55,793 nt of DNA, taken from positions 1 through 55,793 of the forward strand of contig JAGPMT010000015.1 of assembly GCA_018052735.1 (NCBI GenBank), given 5' to 3'. Shown piece by piece: positions 17,766 to 27,445 of this stretch. Numbering within the stretch: the first letter of the stretch is position 1; each line of letters starts with the position of its first letter. Source of the stretch: Phycisphaerae bacterium. Lineage in GTDB: Bacteria > Planctomycetota > Phycisphaerae > Sedimentisphaerales > Anaerohalosphaeraceae. The position numbers and the translations under genes were made by a program. Below the pieces are notes generated by a model. That model made no database searches and was not told the origin of the DNA. It saw only the letters and a list, made by a program, of their open reading frames with translations.

Positions 17766-19052
17766 ATGGTCAAACCGTTTTTTGATCTGCAGGCACACCA
17801 AACCACGGTTAAAACGGAAGTCATCGCTGGATTTACCACCTTTTTGACGATGGCTTATATCATCTTTGTCAATCCTAATATTCTGGCCGAAGCGGGGATG
17901 GATAAATCCGCCCTCATCGCCGTTACCTGCCTTGTTACGGCCGTTTCCACCATCGCCACAGGCCTTTTGGCCAATGCTCCCATCGCTATGGCACCGGGGA
18001 TGGGACTGAACGCCTTTTTCGCTTATACTTTGGTTCTAACCCGTCAAGTTACTTGGCAGACCGCTTTGGCCGTTGTATTTTTATCGGGTTTATTCTTTCT
18101 GATTCTCACCTTGGCCGGACTTCGCAAAAAGCTGGTGGAAGCCATCCCCCAATCGCTGACTGCCGCTATCTCCGTCGGCATTGGACTGTTTATCACCTTC
18201 ATCGGTCTGCAGAATCTCGGCCTTATTGTTGCGCATCCAGTAACGCTGGTAACTTCGGCACACTTAACGCCTACCATTCTTGTGGGTCTGGCCGGCTTGG
18301 CTGTCATGATAATTTTTGAAATGCGGCGGATTCCCGGTGCCCTGCTGATTGGAATTGCATTTTCAACCGCTCTCGCGGCGCTGTTGGGGTATATCAGCCT
18401 GCCGCAGAAGCTGGTTTCGATTAATATAAACATCCTGCCGACAGCATTCAAGATGGATTTTGTCGGTGCTTTGAAATGGGGGATGTTTTCGAGCATTTTT
18501 ACGCTGATGTTTATTGATATGTTTGACAGCATCGGCACTCTGCTGGCGGTTGCCCCGCAGGCGAAGCTGGTAGATGCCGGCGGGAAATTCGAGAAACTGG
18601 ATCGGCTGTTGACCATTGATGCGGCCGCCACAATGTTTGGTGCTGTCTGCGGCACATCGACCACCACCTCTTATATCGAATCTGCAGCTGGAATTGCGCA
18701 GGGCGGCCGGACCGGCCTGACTGCGGTAGTAACAGGGATTCTGTTTCTTGCAGCAATGCTGTTTGTGCCGCTGGCAGGCATTGTGCCTAATTATGCAACA
18801 GCGCCGGCGCTGATTATGGTTGGCCTGTTTATGACGCGGCAGATACGCCTGATTGATTTTTCCGATATGCAGCAGGGACTGCCGGCATTTATTATTATGG
18901 TGATGATCGCTCTAAGCTACTCTATCAGCACAGGACTGGCTTTCGGTTTCATTACCTATACGCTGATTGAGATCCTGACGGGAAAATTCCGTAACATCAA
19001 GCCGGCAATGTGGGTTATTGCCGTTCTATCGGTGTTATATTTCTGCGTTTAG
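17766..19052 (+). CDS. NCS2 family purine permease (AzgA/PbuG-like)
   Basis: This 428-aa inner-membrane transporter has about 12-14 helices. It belongs to the NCS2 subfamily that imports adenine, guanine or hypoxanthine with protons. Family blocks visible are TEVIAGFTTFLTMAYIIFVNP near the N-terminus, APGMGLNAFFAYT, FIDMFDSIGTLLAVA and a GTSTTTSYIESAAGIAQGGRTGLTA segment. No purine riboswitch was seen upstream. A CGGAAGGG ribosome-like site precedes the ATG. It is not part of an obvious operon. Confidence 0.93.
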   Translation: MVKPFFDLQAHQTTVKTEVIAGFTTFLTMAYIIFVNPNILAEAGMDKSALIAVTCLVTAVSTIATGLLANAPIAMAPGMGLNAFFAYTLVLTRQVTWQTALAVVFLSGLFFLILTLAGLRKKLVEAIPQSLTAAISVGIGLFITFIGLQNLGLIVAHPVTLVTSAHLTPTILVGLAGLAVMIIFEMRRIPGALLIGIAFSTALAALLGYISLPQKLVSININILPTAFKMDFVGALKWGMFSSIFTLMFIDMFDSIGTLLAVAPQAKLVDAGGKFEKLDRLLTIDAAATMFGAVCGTSTTTSYIESAAGIAQGGRTGLTAVVTGILFLAAMLFVPLAGIVPNYATAPALIMVGLFMTRQIRLIDFSDMQQGLPAFIIMVMIALSYSISTGLAFGFITYTLIEILTGKFRNIKPAMWVIAVLSVLYFCV

Positions 19053-19175
19053 ACAAATTAAAGAGTAAAACAGTTCGGATTTTAATCGGTGTTTTGCTAT
19101 TGGTTTTATGCAAATCTTGGCGGATTTTTTCGGATTTTAAGACGCATGAAAGCAAAACAGCAGGGAGGATTTTTT

Positions 19176-19640
19176 ATGATGCTGAAGGTTACAAGTTCGG
19201 CATTTGAGCACAATGGAATGATTCCGGCTCAATACACCGCCGACGGCGAAGATATTTCACCTCCGGTTTCTTGGGAAGGTCTGCCGGAAGATACGCAAAG
19301 CATCGCGTTGATTTGTGACGATCCCGACGCTCCAATGGGGACATGGGTGCATTGGCTGGTATGGAATATCCCGCCGCAAATGACAGGGCTGGCTGAGCGT
19401 TTCCCGACCGATGCTCAGTTAGACAGCGGGATTCGCCAAGGCATAACCGATTTCGGCCAAAGCGGTTACGGCGGACCGGCGCCGCCGTCGGGCACACACC
19501 GGTACTTCTTCAAAGTCTATGCCCTCGATACAATGTTAAATTTGCCGGCGCAGGCAGACAAGCGTCAGCTGGAAAAAGCAATGAGCGGTCATATTCTGGC
19601 TAAAGGCGAGTTGGTGGGCAAATACTCCCGCAGACGCTGA
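19176..19640 (+). CDS. YbhB/YbcL family PEBP-like protein
   Basis: This 154-aa protein belongs to the phosphatidylethanolamine-binding protein superfamily. Its blocks are IPAQYTADGEDISPPVSW, LICDDPDAPMGTWVHWLVWNIP and YGGPAPPSGTHRYFFKVYALD, which build the anion-binding pocket. Bacterial members have no firmly known role. I chose the ATG at 19176 because GGGAGG lies about seven bases upstream. An upstream ATG at 19146 in the same frame lacks a ribosome site. Confidence 0.9.
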   Translation: MMLKVTSSAFEHNGMIPAQYTADGEDISPPVSWEGLPEDTQSIALICDDPDAPMGTWVHWLVWNIPPQMTGLAERFPTDAQLDSGIRQGITDFGQSGYGGPAPPSGTHRYFFKVYALDTMLNLPAQADKRQLEKAMSGHILAKGELVGKYSRRR

Positions 19641-19652
19641 TAAGGTGCAGAA

Positions 19653-20786
19653 CTAAAAAGCCAGATAGGGCTTGGCTTTTGCCAAGAGCTTTCCGGCCAG
19701 TCCAATATCTTCAATGCAGCAGATGCGGCCAGAGCGGCGCTGTTGGAGGATGCGGTTGACGGCTGCTGGACCTAGACCGGGTACACGGAGAAGCTCGAAT
19801 TTATCGGCATGGTTGATATCAACAGGGTAAAAATCGGGGTGCATCTTTGCCCACGTCGTTTTGGGATCTTCAGTCAGCGAAAGCCGCCCATGGGCATCGA
19901 AAAGAATCTCGCTGTCCTTAAAACCGTATTTTCGCATTAAAAAATCAACCTGATAAAGCCGATGCTCACGGGTCAGGATGTCCTCTCGACTGGCGGCCTG
20001 CTCGGCAGGCAAATCCGGACTGCCCAAACCCTGCTGATAGGCGCTGAAATAAATGCGATCCAGTTTCAGCCGCTCATACAGGCCGCCCATATATCGGACA
20101 ATCTGCCGGTCCGGTTCACCGGCAGCCCCGACGATAAACTGCGTCGTTTGCTTAACCCTGTGCCAGCGGGACCCCCGGGCAGTCAATCTGCTGATATGCT
20201 TTATTGGCTCGATAATGTCCCGTATATAATCTTTTCGGCTGGACACTTTGGACAAATATTCGGCACCCGGGGTTTCAATATTAAGCGATACCGCCGAAGC
20301 CAGAGACACGGCCTCATTGATAGCCGGAATGCTGGCACCGGGAATAATCTTCAAATGAATATAGCCCCTAAAGGCATGTCTGTTGCGCAGCAGACGGGCA
20401 ATCGCATTGATGCGTTCCATTGTGGAATCGGCAGTACCGATGACTCCGGAACTCAAAAAAAGCCCGAAAACCTTGCCCTGATTATAATAATCCAGAAACA
20501 GGCGGACTATTTCATCCGGCGACAGACTGCATCTGCGTATGTCTTGATTTTCACGCAGCGGACAGTATTTGCAGTCGTTGGAACAGACATTGGACATCAA
20601 TACCTTAAATAAACTGGCCCTGCCGCCGCTGGCGAGAGTTATAGGGTAAATCCATTTGCCCTCGCTGCTGCGTCTGCGATGCTCATCTTTGGTTGAGCCG
20701 CAGGCACAGGCCAAGTCATACTGGGCATCAGCAGAGAGAATCTTAAGTTTCTCGATGGTATCAGGTTTGCGGACAATTACTGTCAT
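19653..20786 (-). CDS. Putative DNA modification/repair radical SAM protein
   Basis: This 377-aa protein matches the radical SAM family usually found beside a SAM-linked uracil-DNA-glycosylase-like protein. The 4Fe-4S cluster ligands are C68, C72 and C75 in VCSNDCKYC. An additional Cys-rich start (ACACGSTKDEH, residues 27-36) is also typical. The C-terminus has a helix-hairpin-helix DNA-binding motif (LLRVPGLGPAAVNRILQQRR), supporting a nucleic-acid substrate. The usual glycosylase-like partner is not next to it. The neighbours are a PEBP protein and aconitase on the other strand. Confidence 0.85.
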   Translation of the reverse strand: MTVIVRKPDTIEKLKILSADAQYDLACACGSTKDEHRRRSSEGKWIYPITLASGGRASLFKVLMSNVCSNDCKYCPLRENQDIRRCSLSPDEIVRLFLDYYNQGKVFGLFLSSGVIGTADSTMERINAIARLLRNRHAFRGYIHLKIIPGASIPAINEAVSLASAVSLNIETPGAEYLSKVSSRKDYIRDIIEPIKHISRLTARGSRWHRVKQTTQFIVGAAGEPDRQIVRYMGGLYERLKLDRIYFSAYQQGLGSPDLPAEQAASREDILTREHRLYQVDFLMRKYGFKDSEILFDAHGRLSLTEDPKTTWAKMHPDFYPVDINHADKFELLRVPGLGPAAVNRILQQRRSGRICCIEDIGLAGKLLAKAKPYLAF

Positions 20787-21010
20787 TAATCTATTTTATC
20801 CCAATGTCTGCACCTTCATTCAACTTGCTCTTTGTAATTCTATCGGCATTCTGCCGGCAAAAGCAATCCCCGATGCGGCAGTTTTTCCCATTTTTTCCGG
20901 GCTTTTTACAACCATCACAAATTACTGCTGAATCTTGTATCTGGAGCCATTTTGTGATAAAAAGAGCTATTGTAACTGAATATAGATGGAACCAATTTAA
21001 GGACAGAAAA

Positions 21011-22987
21011 ATGCCAAACACCCTGACCTATAAGATTTTACAGAAGCATTTAGTTGAAGGGGAACTGAAAGCCGGTCAACCTATTGGAATACGAATAGAC
21101 CAGACGCTTACTCAAGATGCAACCGGCACGACAGCTTTTCTGCTGTTTGAATCAATGGGAATTGCCCGCGTGCAGACAGAGCTTTCAGTCAGCTATGTGG
21201 ATCACAATATGGCCCAGTTCGGGCCGGAAAACCATAACGACCACCTCTATCTGCAAACCGTTGCAGCCAAAAGCGGTGTTTACCATTCGCGGCCGGGCAA
21301 CGGCATTTGCCATCAGGTCCATCTGGAGCGATTCGCCCGGCCGGGAGCGACACTGCTGGGAAGCGACTCTCATACGCCTACCTGCGGCGGCATGGGAATG
21401 CTGGCCATCGGGGCCGGAGGCCTTGATGTAGCAGTGGCAATGGGTGGCGGGCCGTTTTATCTGACCTGCCCTAAAGTGATTGGTGTAGAACTGACCGGCC
21501 GGCTGCCGGACTGGGTCAGCGCCAAAGACGTGATTTTGAAATTGCTGAGCATCCTGACGACTAAAGGCAATGTCGGCTGTGTTGTGGAATACTTCGGCAG
21601 AGGCGTCCAGACGCTGTCTGTGCCCCAGCGGGCCACAATTACCAATATGGGCGCCGAACTTGGTGTTACCACCAGCATCTTCCCCAGCGATGAGCGCACC
21701 TTGGAGTTTCTGGAACTTCAGGAACGCGACGATGTCTATGTTCCTCTGTCGGCAGACCCGGAAGCCCCGTATGACAGGGTCATTCAAATAGACTTGTCAG
21801 CGCTGGAGCCGATGGCGGCCTGCCCGTCATCGCCGGATAATATAGCGCCGGTTTCGGAAATTGCGGGCCGCAAGGTTCATCAGGTTATTATCGGAAGCTG
21901 CACGAATTCCAGCTATATGGATGTGATGATGGCGGCTAAGACCCTTGAAGGCCGCAAAACCGACCCAATGGTCGAATTTGCCATTGCTCCCGGAAGCCGG
22001 CAGGTACTGGAAATGATAGCCGACAACGGTGCTCTGACAACCCTGATAGCCGCTGGTGCACGCATTCTCGAATCGGCCTGCGGACCATGCATCGGGCAGG
22101 GATTTTCTCCTGCCGACGGCACGGTAACCTTGCGGACATTCAACCGCAACTTTGCCGGACGTACCGGAACACCCGGCGACCAGTGCTATCTGGTCAGCCC
22201 TGAAACAGCTGTGGCTTCGGCCATTATGGGCGAGATTACCGACCCGCGCAATTTGAAAAAAATGATGGGCATTGCTTATCCGCGAATCAAAATGCCCAAG
22301 GCATTTCTCATTGATGACAGTATGATTGAAAAACCGGTTTCTTTAGACGAAATCAGCCGGGTTGAAGTGGTGCGGGGACCGACCATTGTCGTGCCGGAAT
22401 CACCCCGGCCGCTGCCGGAGCATCTGACCGGACAGGTATTGCTCAAATGCGGCGATAAAATTACAACCGACCATATAATGCCTGCCGGTGCATTTTTAAA
22501 ATACCGCTCGAATGTCCCCCAGTACAGCAAATACGTATTCAACTGCTTTAACGAGGAAGGCAAGCCGACCTTTGCCGAACGGGCAATGGCCTTAAAAAAG
22601 CAGGGTATTGGCGGCATTGTCGCAGCCGGCGAAAGCTACGGTCAGGGTTCCAGCCGTGAACATGCGGCCTTATGTCCGATGTATCTGGGTGTTCGAGTGA
22701 TTTTGGCCAAATCTATTGAGCGTATTCATAAGGCCAATTTAATTAACTTCTGCATTGTTCCTGTTGAGTTCTCCAATCCCGATGATTATGAAGCGATTCA
22801 CCCTGATGATATTGTGGAAATTCCAGATCTGCTGGCCGCCATTAAGCTGAGGGACACACTTGTTGTTCTGAATAAAACGGCAGGAATTGAAATTAAAGGC
22901 AAATTGACCCTGTCCCACCGGGACCGGGATATTCTGCTGGCCGGCGGACTGCTGAGCTACACCCACAAGAAAGCAGTAGCCCGATGA
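21011..22987 (+). CDS. Aconitate hydratase (Aquifex-type, short form)
   Basis: This 658-aa enzyme interconverts citrate and isocitrate in the TCA cycle. The 4Fe-4S ligands are C297 (IGSCTNSS) and C357 and C360 (ACGPC). Other active-site blocks are SDSHTPTCGGMGM, the NRNFAGRTGT loop, ITTDHIMPAGAF and GESYGQGSSREHAA in the swivel domain. The length fits the short putative aconitase family rather than AcnA/AcnB. The open frame extends further upstream (to 20804). I chose the ATG at 21011 because AAGGA lies seven bases before it and the family block begins there. It overlaps the next gene by four bases. Confidence 0.93.
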   Translation: MPNTLTYKILQKHLVEGELKAGQPIGIRIDQTLTQDATGTTAFLLFESMGIARVQTELSVSYVDHNMAQFGPENHNDHLYLQTVAAKSGVYHSRPGNGICHQVHLERFARPGATLLGSDSHTPTCGGMGMLAIGAGGLDVAVAMGGGPFYLTCPKVIGVELTGRLPDWVSAKDVILKLLSILTTKGNVGCVVEYFGRGVQTLSVPQRATITNMGAELGVTTSIFPSDERTLEFLELQERDDVYVPLSADPEAPYDRVIQIDLSALEPMAACPSSPDNIAPVSEIAGRKVHQVIIGSCTNSSYMDVMMAAKTLEGRKTDPMVEFAIAPGSRQVLEMIADNGALTTLIAAGARILESACGPCIGQGFSPADGTVTLRTFNRNFAGRTGTPGDQCYLVSPETAVASAIMGEITDPRNLKKMMGIAYPRIKMPKAFLIDDSMIEKPVSLDEISRVEVVRGPTIVVPESPRPLPEHLTGQVLLKCGDKITTDHIMPAGAFLKYRSNVPQYSKYVFNCFNEEGKPTFAERAMALKKQGIGGIVAAGESYGQGSSREHAALCPMYLGVRVILAKSIERIHKANLINFCIVPVEFSNPDDYEAIHPDDIVEIPDLLAAIKLRDTLVVLNKTAGIEIKGKLTLSHRDRDILLAGGLLSYTHKKAVAR

Positions 22988-23535
22988 GTACCAGCACGAT
23001 TATTACCGTCTTTGGCACAAGCAAAACCCAGCCGGGCGAGCCGGAGTTTGAAACGGCTAAGATACTGGGGCGGCTCTTGGCAAAAAAGGGATTTACCATC
23101 GCCAACGGCGGCTACAGCGGTACAATGCTGGCTACAGCACAAGGAGCAGCCGAAGCAGACGGACAGGTTATCGGCGTTACCTGCCGGGCATTCAAACGCG
23201 GCAAAGCCAATCCTTATATCAGTCGGGAAATTCAGACAAACAGCTTGACCGAGCGGCTTGCTATACTGGTTGAACTGGGCAAGGCCTATATTGTATTGCC
23301 CGGGGGAACGGGGACGCTGCTGGAGCTGGCAGATGTCTGGGAACATAAAAATAAAGGATTTTCAAATGCAGAAAAACCCATTATACTGATGGGGGCATTT
23401 TGGAAGCCGCTGCTGGAAATGATGGGCCGGGCAGATGCCGAAAGTCTGCGTTCGGTTGACTATGCTGAAGGTCCCGAAGAGGCCGCAGCGATAATAACGG
23501 CAAAACTCAGCACAAAGCAGGTCGATTATGCCTAA
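22984..23535 (+). CDS. LOG/TIGR00725-like Rossmann-fold nucleotide-binding protein
   Basis: This 183-aa protein has the lysine-decarboxylase-like Rossmann fold of the LOG family. The signature is VLPGGTGTLLELADVW, equivalent to PGGxGTxxE, plus ANGGYSGTMLATAQGAAEA near the N-terminus. Some LOG proteins release cytokinin bases from their riboside monophosphates. Most bacterial members are better described as nucleotide 5'-monophosphate phosphoribohydrolases. It overlaps aconitase upstream (ATGA) and the next gene by eight bases, so these genes form a tight operon. Confidence 0.85.
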   Translation: MSTSTIITVFGTSKTQPGEPEFETAKILGRLLAKKGFTIANGGYSGTMLATAQGAAEADGQVIGVTCRAFKRGKANPYISREIQTNSLTERLAILVELGKAYIVLPGGTGTLLELADVWEHKNKGFSNAEKPIILMGAFWKPLLEMMGRADAESLRSVDYAEGPEEAAAIITAKLSTKQVDYA

Positions 23536-24349
23536 AAAATTATATTGCTTGTTTTTTATAATAATTTTCAGTTTTGCATCCTTGGCTGCTGACCAAGATG
23601 CAAAATCTGCCGTCAAAGAAGCTGTTGGGGTCAGTGTAGTTGATGACGGCTTTCTTGCCGACGGAGTCGAAGGCTGGGCCAAAAAAGAGACCTCTTCTGG
23701 AGTGTGGTCTTTTGTGCCGGAAAAAATGATTGATGCCGGCGGAGGAAAAGTTATTGCTTCCGGACAGCCGGTACAGATGCTGCCCTGTGCTGTTCTGGAA
23801 CAGATAGTCAAACTGGCTGGGCAAAACAAACAACTCCAGATTCGCCTATGGGCTGTGTTTACGAAATACAAATATGCAAATTATCTTTACAGTGTCTATT
23901 TTCTCCCGATTCAAGACCAATCCCCCAAGCCACCGGCGGAAAGCCAAACACCTGCTGGGACGCAGCACAAAGCGGCACAGCCGGAAGATTCGATTATTCC
24001 TGAAGAAATACTTGCCCAGATTAAATCAACTCGAACACCTGATTTGAAAAAATTCCAGCAGATTGCTCAGGTAACTGGGGACGTTAATCTCATAGGACGG
24101 ACAGGTTATCTGATTGAACAAAACGGTAAACGGTATTTTCAGCCAGATGGATTCGGAATGAAGATTGACAGCCAGCCGCTTCTGCTGCTGCCCAATGAAG
24201 CCCGTCAGACAACCGAACGGCAGCTTAATCTAACACCCGGCCGGCAGCGATACAGCGTTTCCGGGCTGATTACAACATTCGAGGGGCAGCGGTATCTGCT
24301 GCTTCGGAGGGCTATCCGGACTTATACGCATGGAAACTTTACCCCCTGA
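23528..24349 (+). CDS. Hypothetical exported protein
   Basis: I do not recognise the family. The 273-aa protein has a signal peptide (KKLYCLFFIIIFSFASLAA, residues 3-21, cleavage probably after SLAA). The mature part has two similar-looking halves. Each contains a segment about a form of a qualifier followed by LLP/MLP: ASGQPVQMLPCAV near residue 80 and DSQPLLLLPNEA near 220. These may be weakly related beta domains around a Pro-rich linker (~130-155). It overlaps the LOG gene upstream and hisD downstream, so it is made in the same operon. A periplasmic role is likely. Confidence 0.65.
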   Translation: MPKKLYCLFFIIIFSFASLAADQDAKSAVKEAVGVSVVDDGFLADGVEGWAKKETSSGVWSFVPEKMIDAGGGKVIASGQPVQMLPCAVLEQIVKLAGQNKQLQIRLWAVFTKYKYANYLYSVYFLPIQDQSPKPPAESQTPAGTQHKAAQPEDSIIPEEILAQIKSTRTPDLKKFQQIAQVTGDVNLIGRTGYLIEQNGKRYFQPDGFGMKIDSQPLLLLPNEARQTTERQLNLTPGRQRYSVSGLITTFEGQRYLLLRRAIRTYTHGNFTP

Positions 24350-25664
24350 GCTGAGATCGATGAACTTTGACAATATTCTGCTTCGAACAACGGATGCCGA
24401 TTATGCCCAGCGGCTTGAGCGTTTGAAGGCCGAACACTCTATGAGCGGTTTTCTCCAAAGCCGCGGTCAGCTGATTCAAACTGTTCGCAATATCGTTGCT
24501 GATGTTGCCAATCGCGGCGATGCAGCTGTGGCCGAATACACCGAAAAATTTGACAAGGTCAAACTACAACCGGCAGAGTTCAGAATACCGGCAGAGGAGC
24601 TGAAAAAGGCCTACGAGCAGTTGGACAGGCCGCTGCTTAAATCGCTCAAAAAAGCTATAGCGAATGTGCGGAAATACCAGAGCGACATATTTATCGGCAG
24701 GAAAAACCGTTATCCCGGCATCCGCTATATGCCTCTGAAACGTGCGGCGCTGTGCATACCCGGCGCCAGTGCCCCCCTGCCCAGCACTGTGATTATGACG
24801 GCCGTGCCGGCTCAAGCAGCAGGTGTTCAAGAGCTGGCTGTTTTCAGTCCGCCGCGCTATAATGGCAGCATTCACCCCGTTATTCTCGGCGTGTGCTGTG
24901 AATTGCGCATAGCAGAGGTTTATCGCATTGGGGGGGCACAGGCGGTGGCTGCTGCGGCTTACGGAACCCAAACCATCCGCAAGGTCGATAAGATCGTCGG
25001 TCCCGGCCATGATGTAGTGCAGCTGGCCAAGAAAGAGGTTTTCGGGCTGGTTGATATTGATTCCTTTGCAGGCCCCAGCGATGTTCTGATTGTCGCCAAT
25101 GACAAGGCCGATCCGGCATGGGTGGCAGCGGATATGCTCAGTCAGGCCGAACACAATCCCGGTGCAGGGCTGGTCGTAACCGATTCACTGGACTTTGCAC
25201 GCAAGGTCTTGGCTGAATTGGGCAGACAATGTGCCGCCTTAGACCGTGCCGAGGCCGCAGCCAGATGCCTGATGGATTACAGCGCTGTTGTTGTGTGTGA
25301 ATCAATGGAGGCGGTTATTGACTGGGCCAATGATTTTGCCGCCGAACACTTGCAGGTGCAGTGCGGCCGGCAAAGCAAGGCTATCAGCAAAAAACTCATC
25401 AACGCAGGAGCCATCTTCATCGGCCCTTATTCTCCGGTCGCTGTCGGGGACTACTGGGCAGGTCCCAGCCATACACTGCCAACCCGACAGACCAGCAAAT
25501 TCTTCAGTGCACTGACCAGCAACGACTTTGTCAAGTCCACCAGCATTATCGAATACAACCGGCAGCAGTTAGAAGATGCCGCCGATGACATTGTGCGGCT
25601 GGCCCGGATCGAAGGTCTTGACGCTCACGCCAAAAGCATCCAGAAACGGCTGAAAAGGCCGTAA
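24330..25664 (+). CDS. hisD: Histidinol dehydrogenase
   Basis: This 444-aa Zn/NAD enzyme catalyses the last two steps of histidine synthesis (histidinol to histidine). Family blocks are YVPGG-equivalent CIPGASAPLPSTVIM, RIGGAQAVAAAAYGT, KIVGPGHDVVQLAKKEV, DSFAGPSDVLIVA, SQAEHNPGAGLVVT, FAAEHLQVQ and DYWAGPSHTLPT. His and Glu residues in SQAEHNP/AAEHL are the catalytic pair region. An alternative ATG at 24360 removes ten residues and may be the real start. The gene overlaps the upstream hypothetical gene by 20 bp. No other his gene is in the window. Confidence 0.93.
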   Translation: METLPPELRSMNFDNILLRTTDADYAQRLERLKAEHSMSGFLQSRGQLIQTVRNIVADVANRGDAAVAEYTEKFDKVKLQPAEFRIPAEELKKAYEQLDRPLLKSLKKAIANVRKYQSDIFIGRKNRYPGIRYMPLKRAALCIPGASAPLPSTVIMTAVPAQAAGVQELAVFSPPRYNGSIHPVILGVCCELRIAEVYRIGGAQAVAAAAYGTQTIRKVDKIVGPGHDVVQLAKKEVFGLVDIDSFAGPSDVLIVANDKADPAWVAADMLSQAEHNPGAGLVVTDSLDFARKVLAELGRQCAALDRAEAAARCLMDYSAVVVCESMEAVIDWANDFAAEHLQVQCGRQSKAISKKLINAGAIFIGPYSPVAVGDYWAGPSHTLPTRQTSKFFSALTSNDFVKSTSIIEYNRQQLEDAADDIVRLARIEGLDAHAKSIQKRLKRP

Positions 25665-25704
25665 TCTTTTTTCCCCCAATGGGTAGAAGTAACGGCGGAA
25701 CAAC

Positions 25705-27432
25705 TTATCCGTCACTAACCTGATAGCCTGCCTGCTCCATGCGAATATGCTTCTTAAGCCCTTTGGCAGACTGGAAGGCATACTCGCGGTCTGCCTGCAG
25801 TACCACAGTATGCCCATCGACAGTCAGATTCAATGTTAGTTCAGGCTGGCGCTGATGAATAATATTGGCTAATGTGATTGCTTTTTCCAGTCCGTCGCCG
25901 GTATTGTAATTGGCAACCTCATCCGGCTGGGCAAGACGAGGGCCTTCGTAAATCGACTCATCCGGCAGACTGCAAAGCTGCTGATACACATCTGGAATAT
26001 CAGAATCCCGATATTTTTCAATGGAAACCGGCGATCGCTCGAGGGCTGCTTTCATGAAGGGTCTCCAATCGCACCGCGTCATATCGCGATAGGCATAAAA
26101 CGCCAAATCGGCCGTGATGTTTCTGGAACGCATGGAATCCAAATACTCGGCAATCTGCTGGCGGTTCCACTCCGGGCTCAGTTTAATCGGCTCGGTTTTT
26201 TGATATGTTTTATCCACAGCCGGCAGCTTGGGCTCAATTTTGAGAAAATCAGCCATTTCACTAACACAGGCTTCGGCGTCCTGACCGGTATAGGGGGCAA
26301 TAAACCGAGCCAGCTTCAGCCGATCAGCAGACGATTGAATATCAATCTTTTCATACTGGATAAAGGCCATCAGCTGCTCGCAGCAGATACGGCCGGGATA
26401 GGGGTAAACCATAAAGTCATCTTCTGAGACTTCTTCAAGCAGTTTTTCAAAGGTCTCATCATAAATCCGAAACTTGCTGCCATGCTCATAGCCGAAAAGA
26501 TTTTCGGCCTTTACAAACATCCGCTCGCCTCGCCGATGCCGGCAGAACTGGAAATATTTCTGATATTTGCCGCGTGAGCGGAGAAAATTGGCAAGGTTGA
26601 GATGATTCAGCTCCGTTTGGAGATAATCGGACAGCCGCCGGCAGAAATGCTGATAGCGCTGGGGGTCGATTGTGGCCTGCTGGTAAAAGCAGTGGATATA
26701 ACCTGTATGATGCGCAACAATAGTAATCTGCTCGTTGCGAAGCGCCCGCTGGGCCTTGTCGGAAATCTCTGTGCCGTTAAACCACATCGATTTTGTAACC
26801 AGCCGGCGGTTGTTGGTAATAATACCGTCGCTGACATCAAAAAAGTTCTGGGAGTGCAGCGGCGTCAGCACCATATAGATATCTTCCAGACTAAGTCCAC
26901 AGACAATAAAAGCAGCCGCTGCATACAGGGCCGAAAGAGATACACACTCCCCAGCCCCGACAGCATACCCTTCTTTGCGGCGGAAGGCGTTCATGGCTTC
27001 CACAGTTTCTGTTTTCCAGTAGGGAATCACATCGCCGTCGTATTGGTCCAGCCCGAAGTGGCGGCGTATATCCACATCAAAATAATAGGAATCGCCCGTA
27101 TAGCCGAACAGGGCATTGCTGCGGGCGATGTCATCGGGAGACAGGAAATCCTTAAAGCGGCTTAATTCAACATCCTTGCGCGTCAGTCCCCATGTTTGGA
27201 GGTCCAGATTAAATTCATATTCATCCATTACATACTGGCGCATGCGCATCAGGCGGCGATAGATATTTTTGCCTTCCAGTTTTTTGAATGCCGGATCCTC
27301 TCGCCAGCGCCAGATAACCGGACTCATGATATTGGCCAGCACCAGTGCATACATCAGCTCGGGAAAAACAAACACTTCCATATCCGACAGGGTAATCGCC
27401 GAGCTGTATTTTTCCAAATCCTGCTGATTCAT
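25705..27432 (-). CDS. Conserved hypothetical protein, possible transglutaminase-like fold
   Basis: This protein is 575 aa and not assigned to a family by me. The open frame extends further upstream into the neighbouring GTPase gene. The ATG at 27432 is preferred because AAAGGAACAGG precedes it and it lies 13 bp after the GTPase stop. A Cys in GAGECVSLSALYAAAAF (C163) and a His thirty residues later in LTPLHSQNFFDVSDG (H193) recall the Cys-His spacing of transglutaminase-like cysteine proteins. The expected Asp position is Asn (ITNNRRLV). No signal peptide is visible. A region near 370-480 is rich in charged helices. Coupling to the GTPase suggests a shared function. Confidence 0.55.
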   Translation of the reverse strand: MNQQDLEKYSSAITLSDMEVFVFPELMYALVLANIMSPVIWRWREDPAFKKLEGKNIYRRLMRMRQYVMDEYEFNLDLQTWGLTRKDVELSRFKDFLSPDDIARSNALFGYTGDSYYFDVDIRRHFGLDQYDGDVIPYWKTETVEAMNAFRRKEGYAVGAGECVSLSALYAAAAFIVCGLSLEDIYMVLTPLHSQNFFDVSDGIITNNRRLVTKSMWFNGTEISDKAQRALRNEQITIVAHHTGYIHCFYQQATIDPQRYQHFCRRLSDYLQTELNHLNLANFLRSRGKYQKYFQFCRHRRGERMFVKAENLFGYEHGSKFRIYDETFEKLLEEVSEDDFMVYPYPGRICCEQLMAFIQYEKIDIQSSADRLKLARFIAPYTGQDAEACVSEMADFLKIEPKLPAVDKTYQKTEPIKLSPEWNRQQIAEYLDSMRSRNITADLAFYAYRDMTRCDWRPFMKAALERSPVSIEKYRDSDIPDVYQQLCSLPDESIYEGPRLAQPDEVANYNTGDGLEKAITLANIIHQRQPELTLNLTVDGHTVVLQADREYAFQSAKGLKKHIRMEQAGYQVSDG

Positions 27433-27445
27433 AAAACCTGTTCCT

